Shown here in pieces: positions 45,684 to 53,882 of a stretch of 64,000 nucleotides of DNA (the stretch's first letter is position 1; every line of letters begins with the position of its first letter). The stretch lies in NCBI RefSeq assembly GCF_021173085.1, contig NZ_CP076413.1, forward strand, positions 620,001 through 684,000, written 5' to 3'. A program made the translations under genes and the position numbers. The DNA is from Ralstonia wenshanensis (GTDB lineage: Bacteria > Pseudomonadota > Gammaproteobacteria > Burkholderiales > Burkholderiaceae). The notes beneath the pieces are model-generated. The model saw only the letters and a program-made list of their open reading frames with translations, was not told the origin of the DNA and searched no databases.

Positions 45684-46928
45684 ATGCGCACGCATACCAA
45701 ACAGAGAGAACGCGGGGCGGTGCTCCCGATGGTTGGCCTGATCCTTGCCGTGTTGCTCGGAATGGCAGGCCTGGTCATCGACCTGAGCGGCCTGTTCGTG
45801 GCCAAGACGGAGCTTCAGTCAGCGGTGGATAGCTGTGCCTTGTCGGCAGCGCAGGAACTGGACGGAGCATCAGATGCGCTGACCCGGGCGACGAATGCGG
45901 GGCTGACAGCGGGCAACGCCAACCGCGTCGTCTATCAAGCATCGTCGGCGTCGTTGGCGAACGCGGATGTCACGTTCAGCACGGCACTGAACGGAACCTA
46001 CAGCGCAGCCGGCGTGGCGTCGAGTTCGTCGAGCTACGTCAAATGCACGCATACCAAGAGCGGGATCACCGCGCGTCTGATCAAGTTCGTTGGCGGCGCC
46101 ACCAGCAATGCTGTTGCCGCACTGGCGGTGGCCACGCGTGTACATGCGCAGAGCACGTGCCCCATTCCCGTGGCCCTGGTCCCGAAAGCCGTTGGGACCG
46201 CCCCCAACTATGGCTTCCAGATCGGTGAGTGGGTCAGCATGCTGTATGCCGGTGGCTCCCCCACGCCTGGGGAGATGGGTTGGTACAACCTCGACGGCTC
46301 CACCAATGCCAACGAGACGAAAACCGAAATGGATCAGGGCTACTGCAATTCCAAGATCGGTGACCAGCTTGGTACACCGGGTGCGAAGGTGTCCGTTGAC
46401 GACAACTGGAATGCACGCTTTGGTATCTACAAGAACAAGTCAAATGCATCGCAACTGCAGCCGGATTTCACGGGCTACTCCTATACATCGACCAACTGGA
46501 CGAACGCAGTGCCGCAGAACGCCTACAGCGGCACACCTGCAGCGGGCTCCGACAAGAGTGCTGCAAATTTCAAGAACAAACGGCTTGCCTATGCCAACTA
46601 CGACGATACCGGGACGAGTGTCACCGGCGGCGACAAGATCACCGGGCTCAACGTCAAGGGCGGCTACAAAAGTCTTGCGACAAGCGGAAGCAGCGGAGAT
46701 CTTGCCACCTATGGGGCGAACCGGCGTGTTGTCCTGGTGCCCGTCATCTCATCCGCGTCAAAGATCATCGACTACGCCTGCATGCTGATGTTGCAGCCCA
46801 TTGACGGTGTCCACAATACGCCGCAGTTCGAGTTCCTCGGCAACGCAGGGTCCGCCAGCAGCCCGTGTTCACCCAGTGGTCTGGCTGGCGGCAGCAAGGG
46901 CCCCTTGGTTCCAGCATTGGTGCAGTAG
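45684..46928 (+). CDS. tadG: TadG-like pilus assembly protein (pseudopilin-type N-terminus)
   Basis: A 414-residue protein. It begins with a short basic segment and a membrane helix (GAVLPMVGLILAVLLGMAGLVIDLSG) of the TadG N-terminal family, then FVAKTELQSAVDSCALSAAQEL. The long periplasmic part is Ser/Thr/Asn-rich with few features and four or more cysteines. In Tad systems such proteins are minor pilus or tip components. The start at 45684 is chosen for GGAGGCGAAGG upstream. It is first of three small-pilin-type genes that converge on the main tad block. Confidence 0.82.
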   Translation: MRTHTKQRERGAVLPMVGLILAVLLGMAGLVIDLSGLFVAKTELQSAVDSCALSAAQELDGASDALTRATNAGLTAGNANRVVYQASSASLANADVTFSTALNGTYSAAGVASSSSSYVKCTHTKSGITARLIKFVGGATSNAVAALAVATRVHAQSTCPIPVALVPKAVGTAPNYGFQIGEWVSMLYAGGSPTPGEMGWYNLDGSTNANETKTEMDQGYCNSKIGDQLGTPGAKVSVDDNWNARFGIYKNKSNASQLQPDFTGYSYTSTNWTNAVPQNAYSGTPAAGSDKSAANFKNKRLAYANYDDTGTSVTGGDKITGLNVKGGYKSLATSGSSGDLATYGANRRVVLVPVISSASKIIDYACMLMLQPIDGVHNTPQFEFLGNAGSASSPCSPSGLAGGSKGPLVPALVQ

Positions 46929-46937
46929 GAGCGAACC

Positions 46938-47435
46938 ATGAAGACACGACAACGACAACATGGTGTGGCGCTGGTCGAACTGGCCATCATGCTCAGCCTG
47001 CTGCTGGCCATCACCTTTGGGATAACGGAGTTCGGCCGGGCGATCTACACCTACAACACCCTGGCAAAGGCCACGCGAGACGCCACCCGTTACCTGAGCA
47101 CGCAGGCCGCCGGCAACGCGACCTCCTATACGACGGCAACCAATCTGGCGGTCTACGGCACGCCGACTGTCGGCAGCACGCAAGCGCCCCTCGCACCAGG
47201 GCTGACGTCCAGCATGGTTTCCATTTGCGATGCGTCCAACACGAGCTGCACGTCCAACATCGCACAAGGGACCAACCCTGCCATCAATACCGTCACCGTC
47301 ACGATCTCGGGCTACACGTTCAACCCGGTAATCGACATGATGGCGTTCCTGCGCTTCTATGCGGGCGGCAGCGGGTCGATCACCTCGTTCCCGTTTGGGA
47401 ACATCTCAGTGACCATGAGGCAGTCCTATGAATAA
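46938..47435 (+). CDS. tadE: TadE-like pseudopilin
   Basis: A 165-residue protein starting with a basic tract and the TadE domain GVALVELAIMLSLLLAITFGITEFGRAI, with an E in the +5 region, the site processed by prepilin peptidase in TadE/F. The periplasmic remainder includes VSICDASNTSCTS and a beta-rich end. It starts 9 bases after the tadG stop and overlaps the next gene by 8 bases. Confidence 0.85.
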   Translation: MKTRQRQHGVALVELAIMLSLLLAITFGITEFGRAIYTYNTLAKATRDATRYLSTQAAGNATSYTTATNLAVYGTPTVGSTQAPLAPGLTSSMVSICDASNTSCTSNIAQGTNPAINTVTVTISGYTFNPVIDMMAFLRFYAGGSGSITSFPFGNISVTMRQSYE

Positions 47436-47874
47436 GCATCAGAAAGGTACGACGGCGGTTGAGTTCGCCATTGTGGTGGCGCTCTTTCTGACGGTGCTGC
47501 TTGGCATCCTCGACTTTGGGCGCATTCTATTTACCTGGAACGCCGTGGGAGAAGCGACGCGCTGGGGCGCGCGACAGGCGGTGGTTTGCGGTCAGGGCTC
47601 GACATCTGTGTTGAGCAAGATGCAGACCATTCTGCCGACGCTCACGTCCGCGAATGTGTCGGTGCAGTGGTACGACACCAGTGGGGCGGTGAGCACCAGC
47701 TGTGATGCTACGAGCTGCGGTGGTGTTGCCGTCAGCGTGACCGGTATGACAGTGGCACCTTACTCGCCTGCTACCTGGATTGGTTTTTCTCAACTCGCTG
47801 TGCCGGGGTTTTCGACTTACTTGCCGCGAGAGGTCATGGGGCAGGATCCAAATAGCAGTAGCGTTTGCTCTTGA
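47428..47874 (+). CDS. TadE/TadF-like pseudopilin
   Basis: A 148-residue protein with the same layout: basic start, GTTAVEFAIVVALFLTVLLGILDFGR membrane-pilin segment, then a periplasmic part with three or four cysteines (VVCGQ, TSCDATSCGG, SSVCS) that may form disulfides. It overlaps the previous gene by 8 bases, a translationally coupled arrangement. It could be called TadF; the two cannot be separated reliably here. Confidence 0.82.
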   Translation: MNKHQKGTTAVEFAIVVALFLTVLLGILDFGRILFTWNAVGEATRWGARQAVVCGQGSTSVLSKMQTILPTLTSANVSVQWYDTSGAVSTSCDATSCGGVAVSVTGMTVAPYSPATWIGFSQLAVPGFSTYLPREVMGQDPNSSSVCS

Positions 47875-48714
47875 GGGTACTTTTCTCGCTGCTGGTTGGA
47901 TTCATTTTTTTTGAGGGATGGGCTTTGGGGTCTGTCCCTTTTTCGTTTTCTGCAGGGGTTTTTTTTTGTTCTTGGTGCATCCCTTGTTTCATCCCCTGCC
48001 GGGGCTCACTCGCTTTCTTTGTCTTGCCAAAGACGTAAGCAAAGAAAGGCACGCCCGAGATGGCGACTCCCTCCTAGGATTTTTGCCGCGGGGAGGGCAA
48101 TCAGCCAAACTCGCTTCGCTCAGACAAGGCCCCTTCCTTGATCCTCCTCGCAACGAAAATCGAAGGCGCCATCAAGGGCAGGAACATCAACGGCCACACC
48201 AACGATGTGCTGGCCCAGGGGGCGCCTATTTTTGCTGTTGTTGCCCGCCTTGCTTCGCGTTGTGTTGTTGGTTCCTGCTGCGCTGGTGATCGATGGTTTG
48301 GCCTTTCCCTGCCCTATGCGGCGCCTTGAATTTCTGTGAGCGGTCGGAAAAAGGAAGGAGCCTTGTCTGAGCGCAGCGAGTTTGCCTCCTTCCCCGCGCG
48401 GTCACATAAATTCAAGGGGAAGTCGCTGCATCGGGCGTGCCTTTCTTTGATTACTTCTTTGGCAAGACAAAGAAAGCGAGTCAGCCCCGGCAGGGAATGA
48501 AACAGGGGGGGAACACAAAGGTCTGCACCGGCAGAGGATGCAAGGGAGGCAAACCACCGGGCTCAATCCCCAAGCAGAAGCACCACTAACCCCAACCGCT
48601 CGAGATACAAAGGAAAAAACCCGGCGCGCGTCCGGGAACAGGACCACCGCGCTAGCACATACGCCAGGTGATAGTCCGGGGGCCTTTACTACCAGCTATG
48701 TTTGCGCGCGCATG
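47875..48714. other. Gap between converging tad blocks
   Basis: An 840-base region occupied mostly by the long palindrome (47986-48503). Outside it, 47875-47985 is AT/T-rich and 48504-48714 has no recognisable element. The open frames inside are repeat-derived. Confidence 0.6.
47986..48503. repeat. Long imperfect palindrome of three nested arm pairs
   Basis: Outer arms 47986-48067 and 48422-48503 match at about 90 percent when one is reverse-complemented (shared core GCTTTCTTTGTCTTGCCAAAG). Middle arms 48109-48139 and 48351-48384 match at 29 of 31 positions. Inner arms 48154-48183 and 48306-48333 share GGCGCC-centred sequence. The centre is near 48245. The outer arm sequence is, as I recall, a repetitive element of Burkholderiales and Xanthomonads. 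It separates convergent tad transcripts and may stop both. Confidence 0.8.
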
Positions 48715-49677
48715 TCAGCCTCCCGAGCCTGTCATGGTCGGCAGCAGCACACGGTAGATCTGGATGAATGCTGGGCCGAGCAACACCAGCAGCAGCGTCG
48801 GGAAGATGAAGAAGATCAGCGGGAAAAGCAACTTCAGCGCGATCTTGGCGGCTTGTTCTTCCGCACGCATCCGGCGCTTGGTGCGCAGCATGTCGGACAA
48901 CACGCGCAGCGAGTCGGCAAGGCTGGTACCGAAACGGTCTGCCTGGATCAGCATCGATGCAAACCGGTCGACGTCTTCCACACCGGTGCGCAGCGCCAGG
49001 TTGGTGAGTGCTTTTTCCTTGGGAAACCCCGAACGCAGTTCCAGCAGCGTGAGTTCCATTTCTTCAGCCATGACGGGGCAGCGCAGTGCGAGTTCGTCCG
49101 ACACGCGCATCATGGCGGCGTCCAAGCCAAGCCCAGCTTCTACACACACCGTGAGCAGGTCGAGCATATCGGGAAACTCCTCAAACACATCGCGCTGACG
49201 ATGCTCGACCTTGCGTGCCAGTGCCGCATTGGGCAGGTAATAGCCGATGGCGCTCAGTAGCCCCAGCACAGCGAGGACCACCTCTTGATCGTGATGTTCC
49301 GGCCGGCTGCTCAGCACCAGCAATGCCGTCAGCGGGAAGAGGATTGCCAGCACCGTCTTCACACCAAAGTACAGCGACGGCGCCCACGGTTGCCGCCAGC
49401 CGGCATTCATGAAGCGGGTGCGCAGTTGCGAGTTCTCCCAGCCGTCTTTGGGCAACGACAGTTGCGAGACCGGCTTGGCCCAGGTGGCCAGTTTCTCTAC
49501 CCAGGCATGGTCCGGGCCGCCGGCCAGGTCTGTGCCCACGGTCTGGCCGCCGATCTGTTGCATCCGGCCGCGTGCGCGGTTCGGAGAGAACAGGTGCAGT
49601 AGCCCAAGTGCACCGCCAAAGGCGGCCACGAAGATCAGGACCAGGATGAAATATTGATTGGAATAGAGCGCTTGCAT
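48715..49677 (-). CDS. tadC: Tad pilus inner-membrane platform protein TadC
   Basis: A 320-residue T2SSF-type membrane protein. An N-terminal helix, helices near residues 85-135, the soluble GspF-type domain (FEEFPDMLDLLTVCVEAGLGLDAAM, LRSGFPKEKALTNLALRTGVEDVDRF) and the C-terminal helix FPLIFFIFPTLLLVLLGPAF. It forms the assembly platform with TadB. The start at 49677 follows GGGGGAG; the upstream ATG adds residues without pattern. Last gene of the minus-strand operon. Confidence 0.92.
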   Translation of the reverse strand: MQALYSNQYFILVLIFVAAFGGALGLLHLFSPNRARGRMQQIGGQTVGTDLAGGPDHAWVEKLATWAKPVSQLSLPKDGWENSQLRTRFMNAGWRQPWAPSLYFGVKTVLAILFPLTALLVLSSRPEHHDQEVVLAVLGLLSAIGYYLPNAALARKVEHRQRDVFEEFPDMLDLLTVCVEAGLGLDAAMMRVSDELALRCPVMAEEMELTLLELRSGFPKEKALTNLALRTGVEDVDRFASMLIQADRFGTSLADSLRVLSDMLRTKRRMRAEEQAAKIALKLLFPLIFFIFPTLLLVLLGPAFIQIYRVLLPTMTGSGG

Positions 49678-49747
49678 GATCGTCTCCCCCCAAGAAAACG
49701 AAATCACGTTGTCAGGTCAGGTCACCGTGCTGGATATCGCACGTCCG

Positions 49748-50725
49748 TCAGACCCGAATGCGGATGATCTTGCGCATCCAGATCAGCCCCATCACCATGT
49801 TGAACAGCGCCAGGCCGATCATCTTCAGGCCCATCGGGTCTGTCCATAGCACCTTCATGAAGTCCGGATTGACGAAGAGGATCATGCCGGCCGTGCCGAA
49901 GGGCAGCAGCCCGAGAATCCATGCCGACAAACGCCCTTCGGCTGAAAGCACGCGGATCTTGTCGTACAGCTTCAGGCGCTCGCGCACAAGGTTGCCGATG
50001 GTGTCGAGAATTTCCGCCAGGTTGCCGCCGCTCTCGCGCTGGATGAGCACGGCAATCACGAAGTAGCGCAGGTCATTGACGGGCACACGCTTGGCGAGGT
50101 TGGTCAAGGCTTCATCGAGCGACACGCCGTAGTTGATCTCTTCGAATGTGGTGCGGAACTCGGGGCCCATCGGCTCCTTGATCTCCTGCCCGACCATGCC
50201 CAGCGCGCTGGCGAAGGAGTGGCCGGCGCGCAGTGCACGGGCAATCATGTCCACTGCGTCGGGAAGCTGTGCCTCCAGCTTCTTCAGGCGCTTGCGCCGC
50301 TGCGATGCGATGTGCAAGACCGGCAGCGCAGACATGAGCAGCGCGCAGGCCGTCACGATGCCAAACGGGAACGGCAGCAACGCACCTACTGCCAGCACTC
50401 CGACGCCAATCAGGATGGTGTATCCCAGGAGCTGCGCGACAGACCAGGCGCTGCCGGATTGCTCCAGCCAACGGTCGATCGTGCTCACGCGAGGCAGACT
50501 CATCAACCAGCGCTGGAACTGCGGTGACTCGCTCAGCAGGCGTTTCTTGAGAATCGAGAGCTGTTCGGTGCCGATGTGTCCGCCCGCGGACAGCGCACGG
50601 ATGCGGGCATCAACACGCTTGGCCTCGGGGCCGTGGTAGTTGTTCCACCACTGGTAGACCCCCTCGATGCAGAGCACGACGGCCGCGAACAGCAGGATTG
50701 CGAACGCGTAGAAGATTTCGTTCAT
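49748..50725 (-). CDS. tadB: Tad pilus inner-membrane platform protein TadB
   Basis: A 325-residue T2SSF-type protein: one N-terminal helix (AFAILLFAAVVLCIEGVYQWW), two central helices near residues 100-140, the soluble domain (LPDAVDMIARALRAGHSFASALGMVGQEIKEPMGPEF, QRESGGNLAEILDTI) and a last helix pair. Paralogous to tadC and separated from it by 70 bases. It partners the TadA ATPase to extrude Flp. Confidence 0.93.
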   Translation of the reverse strand: MNEIFYAFAILLFAAVVLCIEGVYQWWNNYHGPEAKRVDARIRALSAGGHIGTEQLSILKKRLLSESPQFQRWLMSLPRVSTIDRWLEQSGSAWSVAQLLGYTILIGVGVLAVGALLPFPFGIVTACALLMSALPVLHIASQRRKRLKKLEAQLPDAVDMIARALRAGHSFASALGMVGQEIKEPMGPEFRTTFEEINYGVSLDEALTNLAKRVPVNDLRYFVIAVLIQRESGGNLAEILDTIGNLVRERLKLYDKIRVLSAEGRLSAWILGLLPFGTAGMILFVNPDFMKVLWTDPMGLKMIGLALFNMVMGLIWMRKIIRIRV

Positions 50726-50789
50726 TTAGGGTGCCCCCGTTTCTAGATCGCGCCTGGGCCACACTGGCGGTGGCTTTGGCTTCAAGCCT

Positions 50790-52154
50790 TTAGACCTCAA
50801 AGTGCCTTTGCGGGTCAAAGGTCTCGTCTGGCAAGCCCACCCCGAACACGCGCAGCCGCTCGGCAAATTTCGGATAGACCCCCGTGGCGCGGAAGTGCCC
50901 CTTGACCGAGCCGTCTTGCGCGATGCCCGTGCGCTGGAAGGTGAAGATTTCCTGCATGTTGATGACATCACCTTCCATGCCGGTGATCTCCTGGATGCTG
51001 ATGACTTTGCGGCGCCCATCCGTCAAACGCGCCACTTGGATGATCACGGTGATGGCCGAGGCGATCTGCTGCCGGATCGTCTTGGGTGGCAGGTTCAGGC
51101 CTGCCATGTTCACCATGTTTTCCATGCGCGTCAGCGCATCGCGCGGGGTGTTGGCGTGCACGGTGGTGAGTGACCCTTCATGACCGGTATTCATGGCGTT
51201 GAGCATGTCCAGGGCCTCGCCGCCCCGCACTTCGCCCAGGAGGATGCGGTCTGGCCGCATGCGCAGGGCGTTGCGCACCAGTGCACGCTGCGTGATCTCG
51301 CCTTTACCCTCGATGTTGGGCGGGCGCGTTTCCAGGCGCAGCACGTGCGGTTGGCGCAGTTGCAGTTCTGCGGCATCTTCAATGGTGACCATCCGCTCGT
51401 CCGCCGGGATGAAGCCTGAGAGGATGTTCAGGAGTGTGGTTTTGCCGCTGCCCGTGCCGCCAGACACCAGCACGTTCACCTTGGCCTGTGCCAAGGCTTG
51501 CATCAGCTTGGCCATGGGGGGCGTGAGTGTCTTGAGATCAATCAGGTCCGACACCTGCAGCGGGTTGGTCGCAAACCGGCGGATCGAGAGCAGCGGGCCA
51601 TCGATGGCCGAGGGCGGAATGATGGCATTCACCCGCGAGCCGTCGGGCAGGCGCGCGTCCACCATCGGGCTGGTTTCATCAATGCGACGACCCACGCGCG
51701 AGACGATCTTCTCGATCACCTTCATCAGGTGTGCATCGTCGTAGAAGGTGACGTCGGTGAGTTCCAGCTTGCCACGGCGTTCGACGTAGACCTGCTTTGC
51801 CGTGTTGACCAGGATGTCAGACACCGTCGGGTCCTGCAGCAGCGGCTCGAGCGGGCCGAAGCCGAACATCTCGTCATACACATCGGTGGTCATTTGCCGG
51901 CGCTCGGTGTCGTTGAGCAGCAGCTTTTCCTCGTCGATGATGTTGTTGACCAGGGTGCCGATCTCGTGGCGCACCTGCTCGGTCGGGAAGCGGGCCAGCC
52001 GTTCCAGGTCCACGCGGTCCAGGACCACTTCGTGCACGGTTTTCTTGAAGTCTCGATAGGCCGGATGGCCCGCCACCTTGTGGTGGTATGGCGCGTGCCC
52101 GTTCATGGACATCGGCGCGTGGTCCGGGCGGGAGAGTTGGTCGCGGATCGACAT
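50790..52154 (-). CDS. tadA: Tad pilus secretion ATPase TadA (CpaF)
   Basis: A 454-residue hexameric ATPase of the type II/IV secretion family that powers pilus assembly. N-terminal helical domain (residues 1-100), then the ATPase core: Walker A GGTGSGKT at 232-239, Asp box in [12 protein letters not shown], Walker [16 protein letters not shown] and the His box [14 protein letters not shown]. Length and motifs are complete. CGGAG precedes the ATG. It lies between tadZ and tadB in the operon. Confidence 0.97.
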   Translation of the reverse strand: MSIRDQLSRPDHAPMSMNGHAPYHHKVAGHPAYRDFKKTVHEVVLDRVDLERLARFPTEQVRHEIGTLVNNIIDEEKLLLNDTERRQMTTDVYDEMFGFGPLEPLLQDPTVSDILVNTAKQVYVERRGKLELTDVTFYDDAHLMKVIEKIVSRVGRRIDETSPMVDARLPDGSRVNAIIPPSAIDGPLLSIRRFATNPLQVSDLIDLKTLTPPMAKLMQALAQAKVNVLVSGGTGSGKTTLLNILSGFIPADERMVTIEDAAELQLRQPHVLRLETRPPNIEGKGEITQRALVRNALRMRPDRILLGEVRGGEALDMLNAMNTGHEGSLTTVHANTPRDALTRMENMVNMAGLNLPPKTIRQQIASAITVIIQVARLTDGRRKVISIQEITGMEGDVINMQEIFTFQRTGIAQDGSVKGHFRATGVYPKFAERLRVFGVGLPDETFDPQRHFEV

Positions 52155-52193
52155 GATGGGCTCCGTCTGACTGGCGAAATGGACAGGAGAAAC

Positions 52194-53402
52194 TCAGGCA
52201 ATGTTCGGAGACGACGTCTTGGCCCGCGAGAAGAACTTGCTCAAGGAGAAGCCTTTCTCTTGCGATGCGTGACGATCGTTCTCGCGCGCTGTGGCGAAGA
52301 CGTTGGCTAATGCCGTGAGTGCCTTGGCCATGGCGCTGCTGCGGTGATGCTGGGCAATGGGCATGCCCTGGCAGATGGAGTCATCCACCGAGGCAGCATC
52401 TTCGGGAAGCACATGGAAGAGCTTCTGTCCGAAGACTTGCTCCAGCGTGCTGCGTGGCAGCTCGTCGCGCTTGCCATGCCGGTTGACCAGGATGCGCAGC
52501 TTTTCGGCCGGGTAATGCAGGCCGTGCAGGATATCCAGCAGGCGCCGCCCCGTGCGGGCAAAGGCAATGGTCGGCTGGACCACGACGCAGATCTGGTCGC
52601 AGTGGTCGAGCACCGCAATCGACAGCGGGTTGATCGCCTGCCCGACGTCCACCAGGATGAAGTCGTAGATCGGTGACACCAGCGAGAGTACGTACTCGAT
52701 CTTGTCCTTCTTGATCTCGCCCGCCTTGATGGGGTCGCTGGCGCCGGCCAGGACGTCAAAGTCCTTGGCCACGCGTGTCAGACACGCTTCCAGGAAGGCA
52801 TCGTCCAGGCGGTCGACCTGTGCGCACACTTCGGACAGCGTGGCGGGTGGTGTCTTGTTGCTCACCAGAAAGTGCGTGTCGCTGAACTGCGTGTTCAGGT
52901 CGATCAACAGCACGCGCTTGTGTTCGTGTGCGGCCAGCGTGTAGCCGACGTTGCTGGCGATGAAGCTGGAACCGGCGCCGCCCTTGCTGGAGATGAAGGC
53001 AATCACGCGCGCTTCCTCGCGTGTTCTCGGGATGTGGTTGGTTTCCAGCCGCGTGAGCGCTGTCGTCAGTTGAGCGCGTTCCAGCGGCCAAGTCAGTATG
53101 TCGCTGACGCCGGCGCGCAGTGCGCGAATCAGGTCGTCGCGCTCCTGGGTTTGCGTGACGAGGATGCAGGGCAGGTCAGTGAACTGCTGCCGCAACAGTT
53201 CGATGCTCAGCATCTGGCTCGGGCCACCGCTTGGCTGGTCGATGATGAGCGCATCCGCGCCGCGCAGTTGGCAGGCATGCGTGGACAGGCTGCCCGGTGC
53301 AGCATGCAGGTGCATGACCTGGTAGCTGCCGGCGGCGGCTACCAGGCGTGCAAGGTCCGCCAGGCGTTCACCGTCTTCGGAGGCAATCAAGATCTTGAGC
53401 AT
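52194..53402 (-). CDS. tadZ: Tad pilus localisation protein TadZ (CpaE)
   Basis: A 402-residue ParA/MinD-like protein. Residues 1-130 resemble an atypical receiver domain (ILIASEDGERLADLARLV). The nucleotide-binding domain starts with VIAFISSKGGAGSSFIASNVGY: the deviant Walker A has KGGAGSS, without the second lysine of KGGxGKT, as found in several TadZ proteins. VDVGQAINPLS supplies the second motif. It places the pilus machine at a pole or site. GGGGAG precedes the ATG. Confidence 0.92.
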   Translation of the reverse strand: MLKILIASEDGERLADLARLVAAAGSYQVMHLHAAPGSLSTHACQLRGADALIIDQPSGGPSQMLSIELLRQQFTDLPCILVTQTQERDDLIRALRAGVSDILTWPLERAQLTTALTRLETNHIPRTREEARVIAFISSKGGAGSSFIASNVGYTLAAHEHKRVLLIDLNTQFSDTHFLVSNKTPPATLSEVCAQVDRLDDAFLEACLTRVAKDFDVLAGASDPIKAGEIKKDKIEYVLSLVSPIYDFILVDVGQAINPLSIAVLDHCDQICVVVQPTIAFARTGRRLLDILHGLHYPAEKLRILVNRHGKRDELPRSTLEQVFGQKLFHVLPEDAASVDDSICQGMPIAQHHRSSAMAKALTALANVFATARENDRHASQEKGFSLSKFFSRAKTSSPNIA

Positions 53403-53518
53403 GGCAAAGCTCCCCGTTCGATCGTGTGTTCTGTATGTCGTTGCATCGCGCCGTGACAGGGCTGGCCTGGTATCAGGCTGGCGATGGCGGATGCTGTTTG
53501 GGCACCCGCCAAGTGCTG

Positions 53519-53857
53519 TCAGCGCGAGAAGCTGCCGGACATCCCGCTACCGCCGTACCCACTGCTGCCGAATCCGCCGTACCCACCGCTGCCGGTGCCA
53601 GTACCCCCAGCGGGGAAGCGGGTCATCGAACGGTCATAGTTGCTCATGGCGGCCACTGCGGCTTTGCCGTCATAGCCATTCAGCGCCGGCAACCCGGCAG
53701 GTGCGTCGGGATTGATCACCTGTGCTTGCTTGACGCTGGTGACGGCCTCACCGAAGTGCTTGTCCCAGTTGGGTGTCGTGGTCATGCAGGCAGTCAGGGC
53801 CTGGCAAGCCAGGATCGCGAGTGCGGCGCGTTGCAGGTATTTGAGATTGGTGTTCAT
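53519..53857 (-). CDS. Small Tad-locus lipoprotein
   Basis: A 112-residue predicted lipoprotein with lipobox LTAC (cysteine near residue 20), a short helical body (NWDKHFGEAVTSVKQAQVINPDAP) and a Gly/Ser-rich tail of tandem GGYGG/GGSG words. Its place between the secretin and TadZ fits a pilotin- or CpaD-like outer-membrane accessory, but similarity to a named family is not visible. GGAG precedes the ATG. Confidence 0.75.
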   Translation of the reverse strand: MNTNLKYLQRAALAILACQALTACMTTTPNWDKHFGEAVTSVKQAQVINPDAPAGLPALNGYDGKAAVAAMSNYDRSMTRFPAGGTGTGSGGYGGFGSSGYGGSGMSGSFSR

Positions 53858-53882
53858 GGCATTTCTCCACATGGTTCCCGGG

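Noticed and set aside
47896..48647. Small open frames in the gap between converging tad blocks
   Set aside because: They lie inside the palindrome and are mirror images of each other; the peptides are the usual translation of a repetitive element.
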